Below the pieces are notes generated by a model. It was given only the letters and a program-made list of their open reading frames with translations, did not search any database and was not told where the DNA came from. A program made the position numbers and the translations under genes. Positions 9,718-18,215 of a stretch of DNA of 64,000 nt are shown here, piece after piece. The stretch's first letter is position 1. Every line of letters begins with the position of its first letter. Source of the DNA: an uncultured Rhizobium sp. (GTDB taxonomy: Bacteria > Pseudomonadota > Alphaproteobacteria > Rhizobiales > Rhizobiaceae). The DNA is taken from positions 41,780-105,779 of the forward strand of contig CAMFHE010000016.1 in assembly GCA_945952045.1 (NCBI GenBank). Reading direction: 5' to 3'.

Positions 9718-10065
9718 ATGACCATGCCGATCTACAATATTTCCGACGATATCGACCTGACGCCCGCCATGCCGGCCCAGGGACGTGACAGCGGTTCCTA
9801 TCGCCGCCAGATCTGGCAGGATACGATCGAGAACGGCACCATCGTCGCCGTCTGGAAAGCCGAGCCCGGCATCTACAACTATCCGGGCCGCGATCTCGAA
9901 GAAACCTTCGTCGTCGTCGAAGGCGAGGCGATGTATTCGCAAGCCGATGCCGAGCCGGTCAAGATCGGCCCCGGCGCGATCATCAGCATCGCCAAGGGCG
10001 TCCCGAGCCGCCTGGAAATCCTCTCGCCCTTCCGCAAGCTCGCAACGGTCATCCCGAAGCCCTGA
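9718..10065 (+). CDS. Cupin domain protein (DUF861/Cupin_3 type)
   Basis: Small single-domain beta-barrel of 115 residues. The core reads EETFVVVEGEAMYSQ followed by PVKIGPGAIISIAKG, the two cupin strand motifs. The histidines usual for metal binding are absent from the first motif, so metal-dependent catalysis is doubtful. AAGGAGA lies just before the ATG. It is the last gene of the Dpp-type cluster, before a strong bidirectional terminator. Relatives often accompany DAO-fold oxidases, but the function is not established. Confidence 0.75.
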   Translation: MTMPIYNISDDIDLTPAMPAQGRDSGSYRRQIWQDTIENGTIVAVWKAEPGIYNYPGRDLEETFVVVEGEAMYSQADAEPVKIGPGAIISIAKGVPSRLEILSPFRKLATVIPKP

Positions 10066-10102
10066 TTTCGGCTCCGCGATCTCTCGCGGTCACGCACATC
10101 AC

Positions 10103-10134
10103 GCCGCGCAAAGCCGAACACGGCTTTGCGCGGC
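10103..10134. terminator. Strong hairpin between convergent cupin and sulP genes
   Basis: A 14-base perfect stem, GCCGCGCAAAGCCG with its complement, and a 4-base loop AACA. It is followed by CTCTTCG on the + strand and lies in the 94-base gap between convergent genes. It could stop transcription in both directions. Confidence 0.75.
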
Positions 10135-10159
10135 TCTTCGTCAGCCGGCCGCGTGATAT

Positions 10160-11617
10160 CTAGCGCGCAGGCGCGGGATTGACCCGGTCGATAAAGGATG
10201 AGCTTGCCTCGTTGAGGCCGATGACATCGACGTTCGAACCGTGCATCCGGAACCGCTGAACCACCTTTTCGAGGGCGGCGACGGCGGTAATGTCCCAGAA
10301 ATGCGCTTGCGAGACATCGATTGTGACAGACTTGTCTTCGGCTTCGAGCATATCGAACTTGTCGACGAACATATCCGCCGAGGCGAAGAAGATCTGACCG
10401 GAGACGGTGTAGATCACATGCTGTTTCACCTCGTCGATCCTGTGCTCGATGGTGAGCAGGCGCGCGACCTTGGCAGCGAAGAACACGCCGCTGAGCAACA
10501 CGCCGACGGCGACGCCAAGTGCGAGGTTAGAGGTCGATACCGTTACCAGAACGGTGATCAGCATGACGATGCTCGACATACGCGGGTGGACGCTCAGCGC
10601 GCGCACCGACGACCAGTCGAACGTATCGATCGACACCATGACCATGATCGCAACCAGGGCGGCGACCGGCACCTGCGACACCCAGGGCTTGAGCACGACC
10701 ATCAGGATCAGCAACAACAAGCCGGCAAACAGCGTCGACAGGCGCCCGCGCCCGCCATATTTCACATTGCTCACCGTCTGGCCGATCATGCCGCAACCGG
10801 CAATCCCGCCAAAAAGGCTGGCCGCGACATTGGCGATGCCGAGACCGGCGCATTCGCGATCCTTCGAGCTTGGCGTTCCCGTCTGATCATCGACGACGCT
10901 TGCCGTCATCATCGATTCGAGCAGGCCGACCATGGCGAAAGCAAGCGCCGGACCGGCGATGATGCCGAGCGTTTCCAGGGCCAGCGGCACTTGCGGCCAT
11001 GCAAAGGCGGGCAGGGAATCCGGTAGCTTGCCAAGATCGGCAACGGTCATGACCGGCAGATCGAGAGCGACGCAGGCGATCGTGAGCACGAGGATGCAGA
11101 TCAGCGGCGAGGGGATCGCTGTCGTCAGCTTCGGCGCGAGATAGATGATCGCAAGACCGGCGGCGAGCACGGCATAGGAAGCCCAGTTTCCATGGATGAC
11201 ATGCGGCATCTGCGCGGCGAAGATCAGGATCGCCAGCGCATTGACGAAGCCGGTGCGCACGGACTTCGACACGAAACGCATGAGAACGCTGAGCCGCAAG
11301 ACGCCGAAGACGATCTGGATAAGGCCGGAAAGGATGCCTGCGGCAAGAAGATAGGCAAGTCCATGGGAATGAACCAGCGGGGCGGCGACAAGCGCCACCG
11401 AACCGGCGGCGGCCGAAATCATTGCCGGCCGGCCGCCGGTGAACGCAATGACGATGCCGATGACGAAGGAGGAATAAAGCCCGACCTGAGGATCGACCCC
11501 GGCCGCGAACGAAAACGCGATGACCTCCGGAATGAGTGCGAAGGTCGCAACCGCACCGGCAAGCATTTCGCGCATGGGATTGGCACCCCAATCCCGACGA
11601 AAGGATGAAATCTGCAT
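10160..11617 (-). CDS. SulP family inorganic anion transporter with STAS domain
   Basis: Membrane transporter of the SLC26/SulP family, 485 residues, taking up sulfate, bicarbonate or related anions. The N-terminal half and centre are a series of hydrophobic segments, beginning MLAGAVATFALIPEVIAFS. SVDTFDWSSVRAL precedes the last membrane segments. The C-terminal 100 residues form a STAS domain with VTIDVSQAHFWDITAVAALE. It is short for the family but has both halves. It is divergent from the hybrid kinase gene across 463 bases. The anion cannot be told from sequence. Confidence 0.88.
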   Translation of the reverse strand: MQISSFRRDWGANPMREMLAGAVATFALIPEVIAFSFAAGVDPQVGLYSSFVIGIVIAFTGGRPAMISAAAGSVALVAAPLVHSHGLAYLLAAGILSGLIQIVFGVLRLSVLMRFVSKSVRTGFVNALAILIFAAQMPHVIHGNWASYAVLAAGLAIIYLAPKLTTAIPSPLICILVLTIACVALDLPVMTVADLGKLPDSLPAFAWPQVPLALETLGIIAGPALAFAMVGLLESMMTASVVDDQTGTPSSKDRECAGLGIANVAASLFGGIAGCGMIGQTVSNVKYGGRGRLSTLFAGLLLLILMVVLKPWVSQVPVAALVAIMVMVSIDTFDWSSVRALSVHPRMSSIVMLITVLVTVSTSNLALGVAVGVLLSGVFFAAKVARLLTIEHRIDEVKQHVIYTVSGQIFFASADMFVDKFDMLEAEDKSVTIDVSQAHFWDITAVAALEKVVQRFRMHGSNVDVIGLNEASSSFIDRVNPAPAR

Positions 11618-12080
11618 AGTGATGAAAAATCTGACGAAGTGTAGCGAAGGCGCTTCTTTGGCCTTCCTACGCGTTGTCTGGCGGATCGGCGGCCAGAAGA
11701 GCCACCCGGAATTTCACCGGGTCCGTGGCGATTGCCCTATCTATAGATTGGTTTTTCTCACAGTATCAAGCCCCGCGCCACGCGCAAAACGCAGAAAACC
11801 CCGCCAGCGGCGGGGTTCATTCGCTGTCGTCTATCGTTTCGACAGTCTAATTCGTCCGGTTTTCAGGCTGAGATCGACCTTGAACCATTTTTCCGACAGC
11901 GCCGGGAGCCGACCGTCCGCAGCAACCGGAAAAGTGTTCGATCTGATGGCGGACAAAAGCCATTTATATCCTTGGCGCACATATTTTCCAAAATGTACCA
12001 GCACGCGTCATCGGGTCTGTTGGCAATGCCGGCTTGGCCCCTATGTTATGCCGGGCGTCTCGGTAAGGTCGAATATTGCT
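11618..12080. other. Intergenic region between divergent sulP and kinase genes
   Basis: 463 bases without a convincing gene. The kinase frame is open through it, but the translation is rich in Arg, Pro and Ser and shows no domain. It contains a compact hairpin (11797-11817) and must hold the promoters of both flanking genes. No clear sigma-70 boxes were picked out by eye. Confidence 0.5.
11797..11817 (-). other. Terminator-like hairpin on minus strand, no gene assigned
   Basis: AACCCCGCC pairs with GGCGGGGTT around a three-base loop. Read on the - strand the hairpin is followed by TTCTGCGTTTT, which resembles an intrinsic terminator. No minus-strand gene ends here, so a small antisense or leader RNA is one possibility. 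Confidence 0.3.
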
Positions 12081-14219
12081 ATGGACATGAAATCCCTGTC
12101 TCGTGAACAGCTTGAAAAAGAACTCACCCGCCTGCGTGCAATGATGCCCGAGGGAGAAGTTCAGTCCGGCGTTGATGCTTTGCGTCACGTCGAGGCGCGC
12201 CATCGCGCCCTGTTCGAAGCGATAGACGACGGTTTCTGCATCATCACCTTCATCGACGGTCCGGAAGGGCCGCTCAGCGATTATGTCCATATCGAAGCCA
12301 ATTCGGGATACGAACGCCACACCGGTATTTCCGATATTGTCGGCAAGAGGTTGCGCGAAATCGAGCCGGTCAATGCCGATGTCTGGCTGGATATTTACGG
12401 CGGCGTGTTGCAAACCGGCGTGCCGGTGCGTTTCGAGCAGGAGTTCAAGGCGGTCGGGCGCATCATCGAAGTGTCGGCAACCCGCGTGATGCCGGCGGAA
12501 TTGCACCAGGTCGCCGTTCTCTTCCGCGACGTCACGGCGCGCAAGAAGGCCGAAGCGGCGCTTCTCGAGAGCGAAGGCCGCGCGCGCGACAATGTCCAGC
12601 GTCTGCAGCTTGCCATGGCGGCCGGCGCCATCATCGGCACCTGGTTCTGGGATATTCTGAATGACCGCGTCTCGGTCGATGAAGGTTTTGTCGGTGCTTT
12701 CGGCCTCGATCCGGCAAAGGAACGCTCTAACTTGAGCCTGTCCGACGTCGTCGAAACCGTCCACCCTGACGATAGAGAAAAGCTGACCGCAGCCATCAAC
12801 GAAGCCTTGGTCAAGGGCGGTGCTTATGCCCACCAGTATCGGACGCGGCGGGCGGATGGGCAATATTACTGGCTGGAAGCAAATGGCCGCGTGGAAATGG
12901 GCAAGGATGGAACGCCGGTAAAATTTTCCGGCGTCCTCATGGATATCGAAGCGCGGCGCGCCGTAGAGGCCGAGCGCGACCGTGCTTTGGTTGCACTGCG
13001 TGCTCTCAACAACACGCTCGAACAGCGTGTCGAAGAGCGCACGGCCGCGCTGATGCACACGGAGGCGGCGCTGCGTCAGGCGCAGAAAATGGAGGCCGTC
13101 GGCCAACTGACCGGCGGCCTTGCCCATGATTTCAACAATATCCTTGCCGGCATCGGCGGCAGTCTCGATCTGATGAGGACCCATCTTGCGCAAGGACGGA
13201 TCGGTGACCTCGACCGCTATCTAAACGGCGCACAGGGCGCGGTGAAGCGCGCGGCAGCTTTAACGCAGCGGCTTCTGGCCTTTTCCCGCCGCCAGACGCT
13301 CGATCCGAAGCCGTCCAACATCAATCGCATCGTTGCAGGCATGCAGGATCTGATCAGCCGCAGCGTCGGGCCGGGCGTGGCGGTGGAAACGGTGGCCGCG
13401 GGTGGGTTATGGACTGCCTTCGTCGATGTCGGGCAGCTCGAAAACGCGCTTCTCAATCTCTGCATCAACGCCCGGGACGCCATGCCGGATGGAGGTCAAC
13501 TGACGATCGAGACGGGCAATCGCTGGCTAGACGAGCGTACGGCGGCGCAGCGCGGCGTATCGCCCGGCCAGTATGTTTCGCTTTGCGTCAGCGATACGGG
13601 CGCCGGCATGTCGCCAGATGTCATGGCGCGCGCATTCGATCCCTTCTTCACCACGAAGCCCATCGGCCAGGGCACCGGGCTTGGCCTTTCCATGGTCTAT
13701 GGTTTTGCCGGGCAATCGGGCGGTGCGGTGCGCATCTATTCCGAAGTCGACAAGGGAACCATGGTCTGTATCTATTTGCCGCGTCATTCGGGGGATGAAC
13801 ATGTTGACAAGATGCCGAGCGACGTCGAGTTGCCTCCTTCCGCGCAGTCCAACAACACCATTCTCGTCGTCGATGACGAACCGCTTGTCAGAATGGTCGC
13901 CGTGGAGATCCTCGAACAGTTCGGCTATGACGTCCTGGAAGCGCAAGATGGGCAATCCGCCCTGATCATGATTGCGGCGCGGCCGGATATCGATCTGCTC
14001 GTCACCGATGTGGGGTTGCCGAACGGCATGAACGGCCGCCAACTCGCCGACATGGTTCGACAACAGCGACCCGACCTCAACGTGCTCTTCGTCACAGGAT
14101 ATGCCGAGAACGCGGTGCTGAACCACGGTCACCTCGAGCGCGGCATGCAGGTGGTGACCAAACCGTTCAGTGCGGAAATCCTCGGCCGGCGCGTCAAGGA
14201 GCTCATCGGCGGCGAATAG
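12081..14219 (+). CDS. PAS-domain hybrid sensor histidine kinase with receiver domain
   Basis: Cytoplasmic signalling kinase of about 712 residues with no membrane segment. In order: a short coiled coil (SREQLEKELTRLRAMM), a PAS domain (about 30-155), a second PAS domain with PAC (about 170-295, containing VHPDDREKLTAAI), a coiled linker, then a HisKA domain whose phospho-acceptor His is in LTGGLAHDFNNIL (near residue 349). The HATPase domain shows N box NLCINARDAMPDGG, G1 DTGAGM and G2 GTGLGLSM. The C-terminal receiver begins ILVVDDEP, with its Asp in LLVTDVGLPNG near 643 and Lys in VVTKPFS. The start at 12081 was chosen because the domain-like sequence begins there; 12087 is an alternative. 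Input signal and output partner are unknown. Confidence 0.9.
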   Translation: MDMKSLSREQLEKELTRLRAMMPEGEVQSGVDALRHVEARHRALFEAIDDGFCIITFIDGPEGPLSDYVHIEANSGYERHTGISDIVGKRLREIEPVNADVWLDIYGGVLQTGVPVRFEQEFKAVGRIIEVSATRVMPAELHQVAVLFRDVTARKKAEAALLESEGRARDNVQRLQLAMAAGAIIGTWFWDILNDRVSVDEGFVGAFGLDPAKERSNLSLSDVVETVHPDDREKLTAAINEALVKGGAYAHQYRTRRADGQYYWLEANGRVEMGKDGTPVKFSGVLMDIEARRAVEAERDRALVALRALNNTLEQRVEERTAALMHTEAALRQAQKMEAVGQLTGGLAHDFNNILAGIGGSLDLMRTHLAQGRIGDLDRYLNGAQGAVKRAAALTQRLLAFSRRQTLDPKPSNINRIVAGMQDLISRSVGPGVAVETVAAGGLWTAFVDVGQLENALLNLCINARDAMPDGGQLTIETGNRWLDERTAAQRGVSPGQYVSLCVSDTGAGMSPDVMARAFDPFFTTKPIGQGTGLGLSMVYGFAGQSGGAVRIYSEVDKGTMVCIYLPRHSGDEHVDKMPSDVELPPSAQSNNTILVVDDEPLVRMVAVEILEQFGYDVLEAQDGQSALIMIAARPDIDLLVTDVGLPNGMNGRQLADMVRQQRPDLNVLFVTGYAENAVLNHGHLERGMQVVTKPFSAEILGRRVKELIGGE

Positions 14220-14626
14220 GCCATCCATATCGGCGATAACGTGCAGCGCATCTCGACCGTGGTCGATATGCGCTGAAGCAGGGACGGACGGTCAGTTGTG
14301 CATCGTCAAAACCGGGCACGAAAGCCGTGTGTCTGATCGCATCGCGATTCTGGAGAAGCAGGGCATAGGCCATCGCGATTTCGACCGTCCCGGACAGATT
14401 GGGTCCTCAACTGCAAGGTTCCGATCCTTTGACCGTAAGCCCCGAAGTCCATAACGGGCTTTGGCGCCAAGGAATCCTGCAAATAATTGATAAATAAAGA
14501 TTTTTGTTTTCTTTTTGTGCGCGAAGCATGCGAAGTCTGCTGCACTGCAACGTGCATGGTCAGCCTCGAACAGGCTCGATCCTCTACTTGCGCTTCTGCC
14601 CCCAGATCGAGGCAGAAAGACAGGAT
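14220..14626. other. Intergenic region before the lysyl-PG synthase gene
   Basis: 407 bases. A weak hairpin AAGCCC...GGGCTT (14437-14461) may end the kinase transcript. It is followed by an AT-rich block (about 14477-14515, with runs of A and T) that probably contains the promoter of the following operon. No membrane-protein coding sequence is visible, which matters because the next gene lacks the usual N-terminal half. Confidence 0.5.
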
Positions 14627-15904
14627 ATGCCGACCACTCTTCAGCGTGAGTTATCCAACGAAGCATCGACGCTTCCCGCTGCCAATACCAACGAAATTCT
14701 GATCCCATCCTTGCCCGCCGGAAACGGTTCGCGACCGTCTGCACTGCTGCGGCTGGCGCTGGCGACAGGCGCGCTTGCGACCATGGAATATGCAGCCGCC
14801 TTCGAGGCCAGCGGTTATGCCATGGCGGTGAGCCTGTTTACGGCCCGTGGCCTTGTCCTGCCGTCGCCGCGCGCGGGCTGGAAACGGCGGCGCGCGTCCG
14901 GCTCCTATCTTCCCGGCCATGACGACCTGCATCATGCGGCTGCGGTTGCCGGCGCGCATCCTGCAGCCGAGGCTCGCCTGGTCGGGCTTGGCGACAAGCG
15001 CGTCCTGTTCTCCAGCGACCGTCAGGCCTTCATCATGTATGCCCGTCAGAACGGCCAAATGATTGCGCTGTTCGATCCGGTTGGCGATCGCCGATACTGG
15101 AGCCAGCTGACGACGGATTTCATGGCACAGGCAATGCAGGAAGGCCGGACACCGGTGTTCTATCAGGCGTCGGAATCATTTCTGCGCTATGCGGAAAGCC
15201 TGGGTTTGCGTGGCTACAAGCTCGGCGAACGCGCCGATATCGACGTCGCGGGTTTCGATATGAAGGGCAAGGACTGGGCAAACCTGCGCCGCGCCATCAA
15301 TCGCGCCCAACGCGACGGGCTGGAATTTTCCATGGTGGAAAGCCAGGCGATCCGGTCGACGATGCCGGAATTGGCTCAAGTCTCCGACATCTGGCTTAAG
15401 GAAACCGGGACGCGGGAAAAGCAGTTTTCGCTGGGCCGCTTCAGCGCCGATTATGTCGCGGCTCACCCTGTCGCTGTCATTCGCTTCGAAGGCCGCATCG
15501 TCGCCTTCGCCAATATCGTGCTCGACGATGCCGGCACGAGCGCCTTCGTCGATCTCATGCGCTTTATCCCGGGCGTCCATCGTGGCGTCATGGATCTGCT
15601 GATGGTCAGGATCATCGAGGCGTTGCAGGCGCGCGGCGTGCAAAAACTCAACCTCGGAATGGCGCCGCTTTCCGGCCTCTCACAGACGCAATATGCGTCG
15701 GTCTGGGATCGTGTTGGCGGCCTGGTGTTTCGACACGGCAATCGTTTCTACAATTTCGAGGGATTGCTATCCTTCAAATCGAAATTCGCGCCGCAATGGA
15801 CACCGCGTTATCTCGTCGTGCCCCGGCGGGCCAATCCCTTCGTCAGCGCCGCCGCCGCCGCCGTGCTGATTGCCGGTGGCTGGAGAGGGATCGTCGGCCG
15901 ATGA
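14627..15904 (+). CDS. Phosphatidylglycerol lysyltransferase domain protein (DUF2156, MprF/LpiA C-terminal part)
   Basis: Predicted to transfer lysine from Lys-tRNA to phosphatidylglycerol, making cationic lysyl-PG for acid and cationic-peptide tolerance. The DUF2156 domain spans about residues 95-410: GDKRVLFSSDRQAFIMYARQ, ALFDPVGDR, GYKLGERADIDVAGFDMKGK, NLRRAINRAQRDGL, FSLGRFSADY, VDLMRFIPG and LNLGMAPLSGL are typical. Full MprF/LpiA proteins have about 860 residues with an N-terminal multi-span flippase; here only about 425 residues exist, with one moderately hydrophobic stretch near 45-70. The open frame reaches 14504, but the extra residues are not membrane-like. It overlaps acvB by ATGA, matching the lpiA-acvB/atvA operon of Rhizobium and Agrobacterium. 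Confidence 0.82.
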   Translation: MPTTLQRELSNEASTLPAANTNEILIPSLPAGNGSRPSALLRLALATGALATMEYAAAFEASGYAMAVSLFTARGLVLPSPRAGWKRRRASGSYLPGHDDLHHAAAVAGAHPAAEARLVGLGDKRVLFSSDRQAFIMYARQNGQMIALFDPVGDRRYWSQLTTDFMAQAMQEGRTPVFYQASESFLRYAESLGLRGYKLGERADIDVAGFDMKGKDWANLRRAINRAQRDGLEFSMVESQAIRSTMPELAQVSDIWLKETGTREKQFSLGRFSADYVAAHPVAVIRFEGRIVAFANIVLDDAGTSAFVDLMRFIPGVHRGVMDLLMVRIIEALQARGVQKLNLGMAPLSGLSQTQYASVWDRVGGLVFRHGNRFYNFEGLLSFKSKFAPQWTPRYLVVPRRANPFVSAAAAAVLIAGGWRGIVGR

Positions 15905-17241
15905 AACGCGCGCTGCTCGCCTGCCTTGCCCTGCTGCTTGCACTGCCCGCCTTGGCGGAAGAGCGGTCTTTTGCGACCGGCAATCTTGCATCTCCCCGCA
16001 TCCTGCTGCCTCAGGGCAATGTGCGGGCGGAATTCTTCCTGATCTCCGATGCGTCCGGTTGGGGCGGCGCGGAAGATGAGCTTGCAAACCGGCTGTCGGG
16101 CGAGGGCGCAATCGTTGTCGGGATCGATCTGCCGGCCTATCTCGGCGGGCTCGAGGCGGAGCAACGCAAGTGCGGCTATACGGTCTCGGCAATCGAATCG
16201 CTCAGCAAGCAGATACAGCGCGAACTCGGCGTCAAATCCTATCGCGCGCCGATCATCGCCGGCGTCGGGGCCGGCGGCGCGATGGCGCTTGCCATCGCCG
16301 CGCAGACGCCGGCGGCGACAATCGGCGAAACTCTGGCGCTCGATCCGCAGGATCGCATCGCGCTTGCGAAGCCACTGTGCACACCTGCCAGCAAGGAGCC
16401 GGTCGAGGGCGGCATGCGTTATGGCCTGACGCCGGGCGCCTTGCCGAATGCCGTGTCCGTTCTTTTCAGCGACATGGCTCCCGACATGGGGCGTGCGCAT
16501 GTTCAAAAGCTCCAGGCGGATCATCCGGAGATCGCCATCGCGGCGTCGCCTGCAAGCGGTCTCGCCGGACTCGAAGCCGCTTTGACGAGCCGGCTTGCGC
16601 CCTCACAGGAACAGATCGACGACCTGCCGCTGGCGATCACCGAGGTCAAGCCGCAACGCGACACGCTGGCGATTATCGTCTCCGGCGATGGCGGCTGGCG
16701 CGATATCGACAAGAAGATCGCCGGTTTTCTACAAGACTACGGCGTGCCCTCTGTTGGCATCGACTCCTTGCGCTATTTCTGGTCGGAACAGACGCCTGAA
16801 TCCACCGCGCGCGATCTGGAGCGGATCGTCGATCACTATACGCGCCAGTTCGGCACGAAAAATGTCGCGTTGATCGGCTATTCCTTCGGGGCGAACATTC
16901 TGCCGTCCTCCTTCAACCGCATGAGCGAGCGGCATCGCGGACAGGTACGGATGATTTCGCTGCTGGCGCCGTCTCGCGAAGCGGATTTCCAGATTTCCGT
17001 CATGGGCTGGCTTGGTGCCAAAGGCGCGGGAAAGGCGGGCGATCCGGTGGAGGATGCAAAACGTATCGACGCCCGTCTGCTGCATTGCGTGTATGGCGCG
17101 GCCGAGGAAGTCAGCGGCTGCCCCGCTCTGGCACCGCATGGCGCGGAGGTATTGGCCATCGCCGGTGGTCACCATTTCGATGGCGATTACAAGAGCCTGA
17201 CGGCGAAGATCGTTGCCGAACTGGAAAAGCGGCTCCCCTGA
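15901..17241 (+). CDS. acvB: AcvB/VirJ family protein, predicted periplasmic lysyl-PG hydrolase
   Basis: Two-part alpha/beta hydrolase of 446 residues with a signal peptide (MKRALLACLALLLALPALAE). Agrobacterium AcvB has been reported to hydrolyse lysyl-phosphatidylglycerol in the periplasm and to be needed for virulence and acid tolerance. The second hydrolase half has the conserved block IVSGDGGWRDIDK near residue 260 and the nucleophile elbow GYSFGANILP with Ser near 327. A late His lies in AGGHHFDGDY. The first half, with DASGWGGAEDEL, looks like a degenerate repeat. The start overlaps the synthase stop by 4 bases, so both are made from one mRNA. It converges with the PNPOx-like gene 19 bases away. 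Confidence 0.88.
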   Translation: MKRALLACLALLLALPALAEERSFATGNLASPRILLPQGNVRAEFFLISDASGWGGAEDELANRLSGEGAIVVGIDLPAYLGGLEAEQRKCGYTVSAIESLSKQIQRELGVKSYRAPIIAGVGAGGAMALAIAAQTPAATIGETLALDPQDRIALAKPLCTPASKEPVEGGMRYGLTPGALPNAVSVLFSDMAPDMGRAHVQKLQADHPEIAIAASPASGLAGLEAALTSRLAPSQEQIDDLPLAITEVKPQRDTLAIIVSGDGGWRDIDKKIAGFLQDYGVPSVGIDSLRYFWSEQTPESTARDLERIVDHYTRQFGTKNVALIGYSFGANILPSSFNRMSERHRGQVRMISLLAPSREADFQISVMGWLGAKGAGKAGDPVEDAKRIDARLLHCVYGAAEEVSGCPALAPHGAEVLAIAGGHHFDGDYKSLTAKIVAELEKRLP

Positions 17242-17260
17242 CCCGGAAGGGCTTGCGCTG

Positions 17261-17833
17261 TCAGGGATTGACCCAGCGCGCACCCGTCAACGCGCCGGCC
17301 GGATCGTAGTCGAAAACGGCCCGGCGGTTGTCGGCGCGTCGCAGCTCGAACCAATCCAGCGATTCCGCGGTGAAAATCACGACGCCGAAGAATCGTTTGC
17401 CGTCGGCATCGTCATCCGGGTTTGCGGGAGCCGCCGTTTCGCCATCGGTCGCGTCGCCCGGTGGGCCGCCGGCATAGGTGCTGCGCGTCCACGGCGAAAG
17501 CTTGTCCCAGGCCTCGGCGGCGATGGGGCTGCCGGGCGCGTGCAGGCGCGCTATCCCTTGCAGGCGTAACTGTGTCCGCGATACCGCCGAAAAGCCGAGA
17601 ACCGTAGCGGCGGATTTTTTAGCGATTTCCAGCCATTTTCGGCTTCGGATATCGGTATGGATTTCAAGTGTGCGCTTCGCCGCATCTGCCCGCCGCAACA
17701 CGACCATCCGTGCTTGCGGCCTGCCCGAACCGTCCACCGAACACAGGTTCACGAAGCGGAAGCCCGATTGCGGGTCAATGGCAGCGGTTTCGAGTTCGGC
17801 CCATGCCGAACGGTCGATCTCGGCGAGGTTCAA
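17261..17833 (-). CDS. Pyridoxamine 5'-phosphate oxidase-like FMN-binding protein
   Basis: PNPOx split-barrel protein of 190 residues. The N-terminal core is FVNLCSVDGSGRPQARMVVL, then LEIHTDIRSRKWLEIA, the usual FMN phosphate and dimer contacts. The C-terminal stretch FELRRADNRRAVFDY ending RWVNP recalls PdxH C-termini. It may act on PLP vitamers or on another flavin substrate. The best start is a TTG at 17833 that overlaps the DUF1330 stop codon (TTGA), preceded by GAGG at good spacing; no ATG occurs before residue 43. That makes it the coupled second gene of a two-gene unit. Confidence 0.8.
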   Translation of the reverse strand: MNLAEIDRSAWAELETAAIDPQSGFRFVNLCSVDGSGRPQARMVVLRRADAAKRTLEIHTDIRSRKWLEIAKKSAATVLGFSAVSRTQLRLQGIARLHAPGSPIAAEAWDKLSPWTRSTYAGGPPGDATDGETAAPANPDDDADGKRFFGVVIFTAESLDWFELRRADNRRAVFDYDPAGALTGARWVNP

Positions 17834-18144
17834 CGTCTGGCCTCGTGTCCTGCGACCGGCGATCCCTCGATGATCGAAACCTCTCGCGAATAGGCGCGGG
17901 CCGCAAATTCGAGCGAGGCCTGATATTCGGGGTCCTCGTAACAGGTCTTCGCCGCGTCGTAGCTGTCGAAGCGCACGATCAATTGCCGAGGATAATGAGT
18001 GCCTTCGACGGTTTCGATCCTGTTTCGACCGGCGATGATCTCGACATCGTAGCGCTTGGCGATGCTGGCGAACATGTCGCCATAGATCCGCAAGGCTTCC
18101 GCATCCTTGATATCGCCGCCTCTTATGATCCAGTATCCGGCCAT
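17830..18144 (-). CDS. DUF1330 family protein
   Basis: Small ferredoxin-fold (dimeric alpha/beta barrel) protein of 104 residues. The N-terminus MAGYWIIRGGDIKDAEAL and the core VEGTHYPRQLIVRFDSYDA followed by CYEDPEYQ are the family signature. AGGA and AGG precede the ATG at 18144. The biochemical role of the family is unknown. It lies 71 bases after the SDR gene on the same strand, with a hairpin between, and is coupled to the PNPOx-like gene. Confidence 0.85.
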   Translation of the reverse strand: MAGYWIIRGGDIKDAEALRIYGDMFASIAKRYDVEIIAGRNRIETVEGTHYPRQLIVRFDSYDAAKTCYEDPEYQASLEFAARAYSREVSIIEGSPVAGHEARR

Positions 18145-18165
18145 CCTGCCATTCCTCGCATGCCT

Positions 18166-18198
18166 GGACGGTTCCCGGCGCTTGCCCGGCAACCGTCC
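18166..18198 (-). terminator. Hairpin between SDR and DUF1330 genes
   Basis: GGACGGTT (18166-18173) pairs with AACCGTCC (18191-18198), and an inner GCC-rich segment can pair as well. It follows the minus-strand SDR stop by 17 bases. There is no long T run, so it may be an attenuator and not a full stop. Confidence 0.4.
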
Positions 18199-18215
18199 GT
18201 GTTTCATCAACCCGA

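Noticed and set aside
11520..12080. N-terminal extension of the hybrid kinase by about 187 residues
   Set aside because: The translation has no domain or membrane segment, overlaps the divergent sulP gene and crosses a terminator-like hairpin.
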